The notes beneath the pieces are model-generated. The model made no database searches. It was given only the letters and a program-made list of their open reading frames with translations, and had not been told where the DNA came from. From an uncultured Eubacterium sp. (GTDB lineage Bacteria; Bacillota; Clostridia; Oscillospirales; Acutalibacteraceae): a stretch of DNA of 49,276 nt. The position numbers and the translations under genes are program-made. Below, in pieces: positions 32,915 through 41,142 of this stretch; positions within the stretch are counted from its first letter, which is position 1, and each line of letters opens with the position of its first letter. The stretch spans positions 1-49,276 of the forward strand of contig NZ_CAMFQO010000009.1 of assembly GCF_945980375.1 (NCBI RefSeq), read 5' to 3'.

Positions 32915-33868
32915 ATGGCAAACAGACGAGTAGCACTTGTCGGTTGCGGTATGGTTGGTATGAGCTATGCGTATGCATTGCTTAATTCCGACCTTTGTAA
33001 TGAGCTGATTCTTATTGACGTAAACGAGGATAAGGCAAAGGGCGAGGCAATGGACCTTAACCATGGATTGTGCTTTTCGAGTTCTCATATGAAAATTCGT
33101 GCAGGCTCATTTGAGGATTGTGCATATGCAGACCTTGTTGTAATCACAGCGTCTGCCGGCTCAAGAAAGCCGGGCGAAACCCGCTTTGACCAGCTTAACA
33201 AAAACGTTGCAATATTCAAGTCCTTTGTTTCAAAGATTGTTGCATCGGGCTTTAACGGAATTTTTCTTGTTGCGTCAAATCCCGTTGATGTTATGACAAG
33301 GGTTACCTATGAGCTTTCAGGCTTTCCTGCAAACCGCGTTATCGGCTCGGGCACAACTCTTGACACGGCAAGACTTCGTTATCTTGTGGGCGATTATTTT
33401 CAGGCAGATCCGCACTCTGTTCACGGCTATGTTATAGGTGAGCACGGCGACAGCGAATTTGTGCCGTTCAGCCAGCTTAATCTTTCTACAAAAAATGTTG
33501 AGGAATTTTTCAATGACGAAAGATTTGCAAACGATTACAAGCGCGAGGATATTGAAAGAATTATCGAAAAGGTTAAGGATTCGGGCGCAGAGGTTATCAA
33601 GCTTAAGGGCGCAACCTATTACGGCATCGGTATGAGCCTTGTAAGAATCACCAAGGCAATCTTCGGTGACGAAAACAGCGTTATTACCGTATCATCAAGG
33701 CTTAACGGCGAATACGGTATGCGTGATGTTTACCTCGGTCTTCCTGCCTATGTAAACCGTAACGGCGTAAGAAAAATACTTCCCCTTAATTTGACCGATG
33801 AGGAGATTGAAAAGCTTCGCAACAGCTACAATATTCTTAAAGGGTCATACGAGGGACTAAATATGTAA
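32915..33868 (+). CDS. NAD-dependent lactate/malate dehydrogenase-family enzyme
   Basis: This 317-residue 2-hydroxyacid dehydrogenase is built like bacterial L-lactate dehydrogenase: GCGMVGMSYAYAL (Rossmann loop), acidic LIDVN at the end of strand 2 (NAD preference), NPVDVMTRV, GSGTTLDTARLRYLV, active-site GEHGDSE (His177) and KGATYYGIGMSLVRITKAI. In the substrate loop the chain reads SAGSRKPGETR, so Arg84 stands where LDH has Gln (Gln102) and malate dehydrogenase has Arg; one extra residue before it makes the alignment slightly uncertain. It could thus act on oxaloacetate. The ATG at 32915 has GGAAGG 11 nt before it; a nearer GTG is too close. It is monocistronic with a predicted Rex site, upstream of fumC. 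Confidence 0.88.
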   Translation: MANRRVALVGCGMVGMSYAYALLNSDLCNELILIDVNEDKAKGEAMDLNHGLCFSSSHMKIRAGSFEDCAYADLVVITASAGSRKPGETRFDQLNKNVAIFKSFVSKIVASGFNGIFLVASNPVDVMTRVTYELSGFPANRVIGSGTTLDTARLRYLVGDYFQADPHSVHGYVIGEHGDSEFVPFSQLNLSTKNVEEFFNDERFANDYKREDIERIIEKVKDSGAEVIKLKGATYYGIGMSLVRITKAIFGDENSVITVSSRLNGEYGMRDVYLGLPAYVNRNGVRKILPLNLTDEEIEKLRNSYNILKGSYEGLNM

Positions 33869-33875
33869 TTATACA

Positions 33876-33908
33876 AGAGGGCATCTATCCGATAGGTGTC
33901 CTTTTGTT
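33876..33908 (+). terminator. Rho-independent terminator of the dehydrogenase gene
   Basis: AGGGCATCTAT pairs with ATAGGTGTCCT around a CCG loop (33878-33902, with G-T pairs), followed by TTTTG. It separates this gene from the fumC operon. Confidence 0.75.
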
Positions 33909-34018
33909 GTGCAAATTTTGAGCAATATTGTGCAAGTTTTTAACATACCCCGAGCAGATTTACAAAAAATAAAGTTTTATCAAGGATATTTTTGTTAAAG
34001 TAACTGAAAATGCAGAAA

Positions 34019-34036
34019 TTGTTATTTTTTTAACAA
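34019..34036. promoter_or_regulatory. Predicted Rex operator upstream of the fumC-hdr-flx-frd operon
   Basis: TTGTTATTTTTTTAACAA has perfect outer arms TTGTTA/TAACAA at the Rex spacing. It ends 7 nt before the -35 box of the fumC promoter. A second, poorer half-site TTGTTAA lies near 33992. Together with the site at 32819 it suggests joint control by the NADH/NAD+ ratio. Confidence 0.75.
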
Positions 34037-34043
34037 TTAACCC

Positions 34044-34072
34044 TTGATATTGATTTTTGACGAATATATAAT
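34044..34072 (+). promoter_or_regulatory. Sigma-A promoter of the fumC-hdr-flx-frd operon
   Basis: TTGATA (34044-34049), a 17-nt spacer and a perfect TATAAT (34067-34072). Leader of about 39 nt ending in AGGAGG (34103-34108). This is the only strong promoter I see for the ten genes to 45522. Confidence 0.8.
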
Positions 34073-34117
34073 ATAAAAGAAAAAAATTAGACGGACGTAT
34101 ATAGGAGGAAAAGAATT

Positions 34118-35494
34118 ATGAAATACCGTATTGAACACGATTCAATGGGCGAGGTAAAGGTTCCTGCCGACAAGTATTGGGCAGCACAAACCGAGCGTAG
34201 CCACGAAAATTTCAAAATCGGTGTGGGCATTGAGGTTATGCCAAGGGAGATTACTCACGCATTCGGCGTTCTCAAGAAGGCTGCCGCTATTGCAAACAAT
34301 CAGCTTAAGCCTGAAAAAATGACCGATGAAAAGCTTGCGGCTATCTCGCAGGCGTGCGATGAGGTTATGAGCGGTGAGCTCAACGAGCATTTTCCGCTTG
34401 TTGTTTGGCAGACAGGCTCAGGCACACAGTCAAATATGAACGCAAACGAGGTTATTGCCAACCGCGGTAACGAAATTGCAAATAAGGTTATTCTTCACCC
34501 CAATGACGACATCAATATGTCACAGTCATCAAACGACACTTTCCCGACAGCTATGAGCATTGCGGCTGTGTTGGGAATTGAGGATAAGGTTTTCCCCGCA
34601 CTCGATAAGCTTATTGCAACATTTAAGAGACTTGAGAAGGAAAACGAAGGCATCGTTAAGTCGGGCAGAACTCATTTGCAGGACGCAACGCCTATCACAT
34701 TTTCACAGGAAATCAGCGGTTGGAGAAGCTCTCTTGAAAAGGACAGAAAATTGCTTGAGATTGCCCTTCCCGAGCTCAAGGAGCTTGCACTCGGCGGTAC
34801 GGCAGTAGGCACGGGACTCAACGCACCAAAGGGCTTTGACGAAAAGGTGGCTCAGGCAGTAAGCGAAATCACAGGCAAAGCGTTTATCACTGCTCCTAAT
34901 AAGTTCCACGCTCTCACATCAAAGGACGAGATTGTATTTGCACACGGTGCACTTAAGGCTCTTGCGGCAGACCTTATGAAGATAGCAAACGATGTTCGTT
35001 GGCTTGCATCGGGTCCACGTCTTGGCTTGGGCGAAATCACTATTCCCGAAAATGAGCCGGGCTCATCAATTATGCCGGGTAAGGTTAACCCAACACAGTG
35101 CGAGGCTGTAACAATGGTTGCAGTTCAGGTTATGGGTAACGATGCCGCTATCGGTATGGCGGCTTCGCAGGGTAACTTTGAGCTTAACGTGTTTATGCCT
35201 GTTATCATCTATAATTTTACACAGTCTGTAAGACTTCTGTCGGAGGTTATGGTTTCGTTTAACGACAACTGTGCAGTAGGCATTAAGGCAAACGAGATGA
35301 AGATGGCAAACAATCTTCACAATTCACTTATGCTTGTTACTGCTCTTAACCCATATATCGGATATGAAAAGGCTGCAAAGACAGCAAAGCTTGCATACAA
35401 GAACAATATTTCTCTCAAGGCTGCCTGTGTTGAGCTTGGATTCTTGACAGAGGAAAAGTTTGACGAGGTTTTCCATCCGGAAAATATGGTTTGA
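34118..35494 (+). CDS. fumC: Class II fumarase
   Basis: FumC interconverts malate and fumarate without an iron-sulfur cluster. The 458-residue length is standard. Signatures are WQTGSGTQSNMNANEVIANR, SQSSNDTFPTAM, SGRTHLQDATP and the loop GSSIMPGKVNPTQCEA (about 313-328) with the catalytic serine. Residues are typical of fumarase rather than aspartase (aspartase would be the nearest alternative). It is the first gene of a ten-gene run; hdrB starts 31 nt later with no terminator between. In this setting its likely direction is malate to fumarate, feeding the fumarate reductase encoded at the end of the operon. Confidence 0.94.
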   Translation: MKYRIEHDSMGEVKVPADKYWAAQTERSHENFKIGVGIEVMPREITHAFGVLKKAAAIANNQLKPEKMTDEKLAAISQACDEVMSGELNEHFPLVVWQTGSGTQSNMNANEVIANRGNEIANKVILHPNDDINMSQSSNDTFPTAMSIAAVLGIEDKVFPALDKLIATFKRLEKENEGIVKSGRTHLQDATPITFSQEISGWRSSLEKDRKLLEIALPELKELALGGTAVGTGLNAPKGFDEKVAQAVSEITGKAFITAPNKFHALTSKDEIVFAHGALKALAADLMKIANDVRWLASGPRLGLGEITIPENEPGSSIMPGKVNPTQCEAVTMVAVQVMGNDAAIGMAASQGNFELNVFMPVIIYNFTQSVRLLSEVMVSFNDNCAVGIKANEMKMANNLHNSLMLVTALNPYIGYEKAAKTAKLAYKNNISLKAACVELGFLTEEKFDEVFHPENMV

Positions 35495-35525
35495 TTATTA
35501 CCGCTACATTACAAAGGAGAATAGA

Positions 35526-36314
35526 ATGATGACCTTTAGTTATTATCCGGGATGCACCTTAAAAACAAAGGCGCAGGAATTGGATAAATACGCCAGAATG
35601 TCGGCAAAGGCTCTCGGCGTGGAGCTTGAGGAATTGCCTGATTGGCAATGCTGCGGCGGTGTTTATCCTATGGCAAAGGATGAAATTGCCACTAAGCTTT
35701 CCTCTGTGCGTGCCCTTAATAAATCAAAGGAATTAGGCAACGACCTTGTAACTATGTGCTCCGCCTGCCACAATGTTATTAAGCAGGTTAACAACGATAT
35801 GAAGGACGAGGAAATTGCAGACAAGGTTGCAAGATATATGGGGCTTGGTGAAGCGTATCGCGGCGAAACAAATGTTATTCACTTTCTTGAGCTTTTACGC
35901 GACAGAATAGGCTTTGACAAAATCAAGTCAATGGTAACAAATCCGCTTAAGGACAAAAAAATTGCCGCATATTACGGCTGTTTGCTTTTGCGTCCAAGCA
36001 GTGTTATGCAAATGGATGACCCTGAAAATCCTACTATTATGGAGGATTTTATTAAGGCGTTGGGCGCAACACCTGTTGTATATTCAATGCGTAACGAATG
36101 CTGCGGCGGTTACACAACAATCGGCAATAAGCCTTTGGCGGCTTCAAAGGGCAATGCCGTGCTTGAAAACGCAGTAAACAACGGTGCCCAGATGATTATT
36201 ACTGCCTGCCCGCTTTGTATGTATAACCTAAATAAGAATGCTACGGATTACGATGTGCCGGTGGTATATTTTACACAGCTTCTTGCACAGGCACTCGGCT
36301 TAATCGGCGAATAA
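35526..36314 (+). CDS. hdrB: Heterodisulfide reductase subunit B-like protein
   Basis: This 262-residue protein has two complete CCG domains. The first has YPGC, WQCCGG and MCSACH; the second has YYGCLLLRPS, NECCGG and CPLCMYN. In methanogen HdrB these cysteines bind two unusual [4Fe-4S] clusters that reduce the CoM-S-S-CoB heterodisulfide. Clostridia lack those coenzymes, so here HdrB must act on another acceptor or pass electrons on. The ATG at 35526 follows AAGGAGA. It lies directly between fumC and hdrC. Given the FrdA/FrdB-like proteins downstream, a role as the electron bridge to fumarate reductase is plausible, as the methanogen thiol:fumarate reductase subunit TfrB carries an HdrB-like domain. 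Confidence 0.92.
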   Translation: MMTFSYYPGCTLKTKAQELDKYARMSAKALGVELEELPDWQCCGGVYPMAKDEIATKLSSVRALNKSKELGNDLVTMCSACHNVIKQVNNDMKDEEIADKVARYMGLGEAYRGETNVIHFLELLRDRIGFDKIKSMVTNPLKDKKIAAYYGCLLLRPSSVMQMDDPENPTIMEDFIKALGATPVVYSMRNECCGGYTTIGNKPLAASKGNAVLENAVNNGAQMIITACPLCMYNLNKNATDYDVPVVYFTQLLAQALGLIGE

Positions 36315-36327
36315 GGAGGACTTGCAG

Positions 36328-36714
36328 ATGGAAAATAAAAATCTTAAAGAGCAGGTTATCCGCAGTGCCGGTGTTAATCCGCTTAAATGTATGGGTTGCG
36401 GAAAATGCTCGGCAACCTGCCCTTCGTACGACAGTATGGAATATCATCCCCATCAGTTTGTTTCTATGGTGGCAAACGGTATGATAGAGCCTCTTATGGA
36501 GAGCGAATCGCTGTACACCTGCCTTTCCTGCCTTGCATGTATAGAAAGATGCCCGAGAGGTGTTGAGCCTGCAAGATTTGTTGAGGCTGTAAGGCTTGCA
36601 AAAATTCGTCAGCAGGGTGCCAAGCATATGAACGCACAGGATATTCCGTCACAGTGGGATGAGGATTTACCGCAGCAGGCTATCGTTTCTGCGTTAAGAA
36701 AGTATTGGAAGTAA
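36328..36714 (+). CDS. hdrC: Heterodisulfide reductase subunit C-like ferredoxin
   Basis: This 128-residue iron-sulfur protein carries two [4Fe-4S] motifs, CMGCGKCSATCP and CLSCLACIERCP, spaced as in HdrC. It would carry electrons between HdrA and HdrB. The ATG at 36328 lies 8 nt after GGAGG; a TTG 6 nt before it is too close to the ribosome binding site. It is shorter than many methanogen HdrC proteins but has the full core. Spacing to hdrB and hdrA is 13 and 15 nt. Confidence 0.92.
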   Translation: MENKNLKEQVIRSAGVNPLKCMGCGKCSATCPSYDSMEYHPHQFVSMVANGMIEPLMESESLYTCLSCLACIERCPRGVEPARFVEAVRLAKIRQQGAKHMNAQDIPSQWDEDLPQQAIVSALRKYWK

Positions 36715-36729
36715 GGAGGAGTAAAAGAT

Positions 36730-38724
36730 ATGCACAGAATAGGCGTATTCGTTTGTTGGTGCGGTAGCAATATCGCCGGCACGGTTGATGTTCATAGGGT
36801 TGCAGAGTCTCTCAAAAACGAGCCGGGCGTGGTTTACTCCACCGATTATCAATATATGTGCTCCGAGGCAGGGCAAAATCTTGTAAAGGACGCAATCAGG
36901 GATTATAACCTCACAGGTGTTGTAATTTGCTCCTGCTCACCGCGTATGCACGAAAATACCTTCCGCAAGGCGGCGGCTTCGGTTGGCCTTAATCCGTATA
37001 TGGTAGAGATTGCCAACATTCGCGAGCAATGCTCCTGGATACATAAGGATATGCAAACAGCCACCGAAAAGGCAGTTATTTTGGGCAGAGCCGCTATTGC
37101 AAAGGTTCAGCTCAACACACCGCTTGTTGCAGGCGAAAGCCCTGTTACAAAGCGTGCCCTTGTTATCGGCGGAGGTATCGCAGGTATTCAAACCGCCCTT
37201 GATATTGCCGAGGCAGGCTTTGAGGTTGATATTGTTGAAAAGTCACCTACCATCGGCGGAAAAATGGCACAGATAGACAAAACATTCCCAACCCTCGACT
37301 GCGCGGCGTGTATCCTCACACCAAAGATGGTAGAGGCCGCACAGCAGGAAAAAATCAAGATTTATTCCTACAGCGAGGTTGAAGAGGTAAAGGGATTTGT
37401 AGGTAACTTTAATGTTAAGATTAAGCGCAAGGCAAGATTTGTAAACGAGGACATTTGCACGGGTTGCGGACTTTGCACCGAAAAATGCCCTATGAAAAAG
37501 GTGCCAAACGAATTTAATCTCGGTATGGATAACCGTAGTGCAATATATATTCCGTTTGCACAGGCCGTACCAAAGGTTGCAACCATTGACCCCAACTATT
37601 GTATTAAGATGAAAACCGGCAAGTGCGGTCTTTGTTCCACCGTTTGCGAGGCAAAGGCTATCAATTACGACGCCAAGGATGAATATATCGACGCACAGTA
37701 TGGTGCTATTGTTGTTGCAACAGGCTTTGAGCCGATAAAGGTTGATAAGTTCGACGAGTTTGCGTACAATCAGTCACCTGATGTTGTTACATCTCTTGAG
37801 TACGAAAGATTGATGAATGCGGCAGGCCCTACAAGCGGAACCCTGCTCAGACCGTCGGACCACGAGCATCCGCACACCATCGTGTTTGTACAGTGCGTAG
37901 GCTCCCGTTGTGCCGAAACCGACCCAAAGGGCAAGCCGTATTGCTCAAAGGTATGCTGTATGTACACTGCAAAGCACGCAATGCTTACCAGAGAAAAATA
38001 TCCTGACACGGATGTTTATGTGTTCTACATTGATGTTCGTACTCCGGGCAAGAATTTTGACGAATTTTACCGCAGAGCCGTAGAGGAATACGGAGTGCAT
38101 TACGTAAAGGGTATGGTTGGCAAGGTTGTTCCCGACGGCAAAAAGCTAAGGGTTCAGGCATCCGATTTGCTTAATAACAGACAACTGCATATCGATGCGG
38201 ATATGGTTGTGCTTGCGGCGGCTGTTGAGCCCGACAAGTCTGCAAGACCTCTTGCAACAATGCTCACCGCATCTATGGACACCAACGATTTCTTCACCGA
38301 GGCTCACCCAAAGCTTCGCCCTGTGGAATCACCTACTGCAGGCGTATTCCTGTCGGGTATGTGTCAGGGTCCAAAGGATATTCCTGAAACCGTATCACAG
38401 GCTTCGGCATGTGCGGCAAAGGTTATCGGTCTGCTCGTTAAGGATAAGCTTACCTGCAATCCGTGTGTTGCTCACAGCGATGAGATGATGTGTAACGGCT
38501 GCTCGTCGTGCGAAAAGGTTTGCCCTTACGGTGCAATAACCTATCAGGACAAGGAGTTCCGTATGCCGGACAGAACAATTCAAATCAGGCGTGTTGCAAG
38601 CGTAAACCCTGCCGTATGTCAGGGCTGCGGTGCCTGTACGGTTGCCTGTCCGTCAGGTGCTATGGATCTTAACGGATTTTCCAACAAGCAAATTATGGCG
38701 GAGGTAGATGCAATATGCAAGTAG
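36730..38724 (+). CDS. hdrA: Heterodisulfide reductase subunit A-like flavoprotein
   Basis: HdrA carries the FAD that splits electron pairs in HdrABC complexes. The 664-residue protein has all domains of a full HdrA: N-terminal RIGVFVCWCGSNIAG (CWCG instead of the usual CHCG), SCSPRMHENTFR, ANIREQCSWIH, the FAD-binding VIGGGIAGIQTALDIAEAG, GGKMAQIDKTFPTLDCAACI, inserted ferredoxin motifs CTGCGLCTEKCP and CGLCSTVC, then a thioredoxin-reductase-like domain and two C-terminal [4Fe-4S] motifs, CNGCSSCEKVCP and CQGCGACTVACP. Everything needed for flavin-based bifurcation appears present, although only biochemistry can prove it. The stop overlaps the flxD start by 10 nt. Confidence 0.94.
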   Translation: MHRIGVFVCWCGSNIAGTVDVHRVAESLKNEPGVVYSTDYQYMCSEAGQNLVKDAIRDYNLTGVVICSCSPRMHENTFRKAAASVGLNPYMVEIANIREQCSWIHKDMQTATEKAVILGRAAIAKVQLNTPLVAGESPVTKRALVIGGGIAGIQTALDIAEAGFEVDIVEKSPTIGGKMAQIDKTFPTLDCAACILTPKMVEAAQQEKIKIYSYSEVEEVKGFVGNFNVKIKRKARFVNEDICTGCGLCTEKCPMKKVPNEFNLGMDNRSAIYIPFAQAVPKVATIDPNYCIKMKTGKCGLCSTVCEAKAINYDAKDEYIDAQYGAIVVATGFEPIKVDKFDEFAYNQSPDVVTSLEYERLMNAAGPTSGTLLRPSDHEHPHTIVFVQCVGSRCAETDPKGKPYCSKVCCMYTAKHAMLTREKYPDTDVYVFYIDVRTPGKNFDEFYRRAVEEYGVHYVKGMVGKVVPDGKKLRVQASDLLNNRQLHIDADMVVLAAAVEPDKSARPLATMLTASMDTNDFFTEAHPKLRPVESPTAGVFLSGMCQGPKDIPETVSQASACAAKVIGLLVKDKLTCNPCVAHSDEMMCNGCSSCEKVCPYGAITYQDKEFRMPDRTIQIRRVASVNPAVCQGCGACTVACPSGAMDLNGFSNKQIMAEVDAICK

Positions 38725-39158
38725 AGAATAAAGAATTTAAGCCTAAAATTGTAGCATTCTGCTGTAATTGGTGCTCATATGCAGGTGCCGATTTGGCAGG
38801 CACAAACAGACTTAACTATCCTGCCGATGTAAAGATTATTCGTGTGCCATGCTCATGCAGAGTAAATCCTATGTTTGTTCTGCGTGCGTTTCAAAGAGGT
38901 GCCGACGGCGTAATTATGTGCGGATGCCATCCGGGCGACTGCCATTACACTACCGGCAACTATTATGCAAGAAGAAGAATGACTCTGCTTTTTTCCATGC
39001 TCGATTATCTCGGTATAGAAAAGGGCAGAACAAGGGTAGAATGGGTGTCTGCCGCAGAGGGACAAAAATTCGCCGAAACAATGAATAGCTTTGTGGAAAC
39101 TATTTATCAGCTCGGCGAAAATAAAAGATTGGAGGACTTGAGATGCAAAAACAAATAA
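38715..39158 (+). CDS. flxD: MvhD/FlxD-like electron-transfer subunit
   Basis: This 147-residue protein matches MvhD, the [2Fe-2S] protein that passes electrons from a hydrogenase, formate dehydrogenase or NADH module to HdrA. Motifs are FCCNWCSYAGAD, IRVPCSCRVNPMFVLRAF (usually PCSGR), GADGVIMCGCHPGDCHY, GNYYARRR and VEWVSAAEG. There is no hydrogenase gene here; the neighbours are FlxA/B/C-like proteins, so FlxD of the Flx-Hdr complex of Desulfovibrio is the better comparison. It overlaps hdrA by 10 nt and the next gene by 16 nt, pointing to tight stoichiometry. Confidence 0.9.
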   Translation: MQVENKEFKPKIVAFCCNWCSYAGADLAGTNRLNYPADVKIIRVPCSCRVNPMFVLRAFQRGADGVIMCGCHPGDCHYTTGNYYARRRMTLLFSMLDYLGIEKGRTRVEWVSAAEGQKFAETMNSFVETIYQLGENKRLEDLRCKNK

Positions 39159-40123
39159 TTGCAAAGGCAAAGGAACTCCTCCAAAACGGCACTGTTGACA
39201 GAGTGCTCGGCTGGAAAATCGGCGAATTTAAGTACGACTTAACTCCGGGTGTGTTCACCTCACCCGAGGAGGTTGACAGCGATTTTGTGTACAACACCTT
39301 CTCGTGCGCCAACCTTTCAAAGTATCTTGTTAAGCAAACAAGAAAGGACGCAGACAAAATTGCAATTTTTGTAAAGCCGTGCGATTCATATAGCCTTCAG
39401 CAGCTTATCAAGGAGCATAGGGTTGACAGAGAAAGGGTGTATATTATAGGTATTGAGTGCTTTGGCAAAACCGATATTAATAAGGTTAAGGCTTTAGGAC
39501 TTAATGCTATCAGCGATATTAAGGAGGACGACACCTCCATTACCGTTGAAACCGTGTACGGTGACAAAAAGACCGTGCAAAAATATGAGGTTATGGCAGA
39601 GCGCTGTCTGTCGTGCAAGAGCAAAAAAATCGTAATTTATGACGAGCTTATCGGCGAAAACGGTGATGTAGTAGACTCTGACAGATTTGACGAGGTTGCA
39701 AGGCTTGAGGCTATGACACCCGATGAAAGATTTGCTTTTTGGCAAAACGAGCTTTCAAGGTGCATACGTTGCAACGCTTGCAGAAATGTATGCCCTGCCT
39801 GCACCTGTGAAAAATGCGTGTTTGACAATGATGAGTCGGGCGTTGCTCAAAAGGCAGCCCAAACAAGCTTTGAGGAAAGCAATTTTCACATTATCCGTGC
39901 GTTTCACGTTGCCGGACGTTGTACCGATTGCGGCGAATGTTCACGTGTTTGTCCTCAAAATATTCCGCTTCACCTGCTTAACAGAAAGTTCATCAAGGAT
40001 GCTAACGAGCTTTACGGTGAATATCAGGCAGGCGCAGACGCAGACAGCAGATATCCGCTTGTTAATTTCGATTTTGACGATTGCGAGCCAAGTGTTGTTT
40101 ATGAGAGAGGAGGACAGGAATAA
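39143..40123 (+). CDS. Flx-type iron-sulfur subunit (FlxB/FlxC-like), first
   Basis: This 326-residue cytosolic iron-sulfur protein belongs to the group of Hdr-associated FlxB/FlxC and F420-dehydrogenase-beta-like proteins. The N-terminal half (about 1-180) has KPCDSYSLQQLI and GIECFGK and an isolated CLSCKSKK. The C-terminal half carries two ferredoxin motifs, CIRCNACRNVCPACTCEKC (about 210) and CTDCGECSRVCP (about 260). It would relay electrons from the NADH flavoprotein to FlxD/HdrA. I cannot tell whether it corresponds to FlxB or FlxC. Its start overlaps flxD and its stop overlaps the next start by one base. Confidence 0.82.
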   Translation: MQKQIIAKAKELLQNGTVDRVLGWKIGEFKYDLTPGVFTSPEEVDSDFVYNTFSCANLSKYLVKQTRKDADKIAIFVKPCDSYSLQQLIKEHRVDRERVYIIGIECFGKTDINKVKALGLNAISDIKEDDTSITVETVYGDKKTVQKYEVMAERCLSCKSKKIVIYDELIGENGDVVDSDRFDEVARLEAMTPDERFAFWQNELSRCIRCNACRNVCPACTCEKCVFDNDESGVAQKAAQTSFEESNFHIIRAFHVAGRCTDCGECSRVCPQNIPLHLLNRKFIKDANELYGEYQAGADADSRYPLVNFDFDDCEPSVVYERGGQE

Positions 40124-41142
40124 TGAAAAAGATTTCTATGTCGCAAATCGACTCTCTCTTTAAGGCTATTGCAGAGCATCAGGCACTGTACATTCCAACC
40201 GATAACGGTGATGTTGCAGAGTTTGCAAGATATAAGGACGGTATGAAGCTTACCGAAAGGTATAACACCAACCGCTCTGCAAAGGATTTCTTCTTCCCGC
40301 AGACAGAAAGCCTTTACGATATTCGTATGAACGGACCAAAGCTTGAGATTAAGGATACCAGACAGGAATGTGAGGACTTTGTTGTGTTCGGCGTTCGAGG
40401 CTGTGATGTCAGAGCATTTGAGATTTTAGACAGAGTTTTCCTCGTGGAGCCTGTTGATACATATTATAAAAACAGAAGAAGCCACGCAACAATAATTTCC
40501 TTTGCGTGCAACAGACCGGAGGAAACCTGCTTTTGTAACGCCTTTGGCATAGATGCCTCCGACCCGCAGGGTGATGTTACCGCTTGGCAAAACGGCGACA
40601 CTCTTTACCTTGAAGCCAAAACAGAAAAGGGTGCAGACCTTATTGCAAGGCTTGGCGATGCTTTGCAGGACAGCGACAGCGCACCCGTAGAGCAGGTTAA
40701 AAGCGCAGTTAAAACCGTTATGGGCAAGCTTCCTCTCGGTAACACCTCGTTTGAGGGTATGAAGAACAGCGATTTGCTCAATCACTTTAATAACGAAAAA
40801 TGGGGCGAGCTCAGCGAGTCGTGCATTGGCTGTGGCACCTGTACCTTTGTGTGCCCAACCTGTCAGTGCTACGACATCAGAGAGTTTGACACCGGCAACG
40901 GAGTTAAAAAGTTTAGGTGCTGGGACAGCTGTATGTACAGCGATTTTACCAAGATGGCTCACGGCAATCCCCGTGTATCACAGCTTGAGCGCTTCCGCCA
41001 AAGGTTTATGCACAAGCTTGTGTATTTTCCGGATAACAACGACGGCATATTCGGTTGCGTAGGCTGTGGCAGATGCCTTGCAAAATGCCCTATTTCAATG
41101 AATATCGTAAAGGTAGAAAAAGCATTGGAGGTTGAAGCATAA
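40123..41142 (+). CDS. Flx-type iron-sulfur subunit, AsrA/sulfhydrogenase-like, second
   Basis: This 339-residue protein resembles AsrA (anaerobic sulfite reductase subunit A) and HydB-type sulfhydrogenase beta subunits, which occur in Flx complexes. The N-terminal domain has FFFPQTESLYDI and FGVRGCDVRAFEILDRVFL. Two C-terminal [4Fe-4S] motifs are CIGCGTCTFVCPTCQC and CVGCGRCLAKCP, with CWDSCMYSDFTKMAHGNPR between. It would link the FlxA NADH site with the rest of the chain. No siroheme sulfite reductase gene is nearby, so sulfite reduction is unlikely. It overlaps both neighbours by one base (TAATG). Confidence 0.85.
   Translation: MKKISMSQIDSLFKAIAEHQALYIPTDNGDVAEFARYKDGMKLTERYNTNRSAKDFFFPQTESLYDIRMNGPKLEIKDTRQECEDFVVFGVRGCDVRAFEILDRVFLVEPVDTYYKNRRSHATIISFACNRPEETCFCNAFGIDASDPQGDVTAWQNGDTLYLEAKTEKGADLIARLGDALQDSDSAPVEQVKSAVKTVMGKLPLGNTSFEGMKNSDLLNHFNNEKWGELSESCIGCGTCTFVCPTCQCYDIREFDTGNGVKKFRCWDSCMYSDFTKMAHGNPRVSQLERFRQRFMHKLVYFPDNNDGIFGCVGCGRCLAKCPISMNIVKVEKALEVEA

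Noticed and set aside
40123-41142. Anaerobic sulfite reductase (AsrABC) operon
   Set aside because: AsrA- and AsrB-like genes are present, but no AsrC siroheme subunit follows; instead hdrABC and frdAB-like genes surround them, so an Flx-type module is the better reading.
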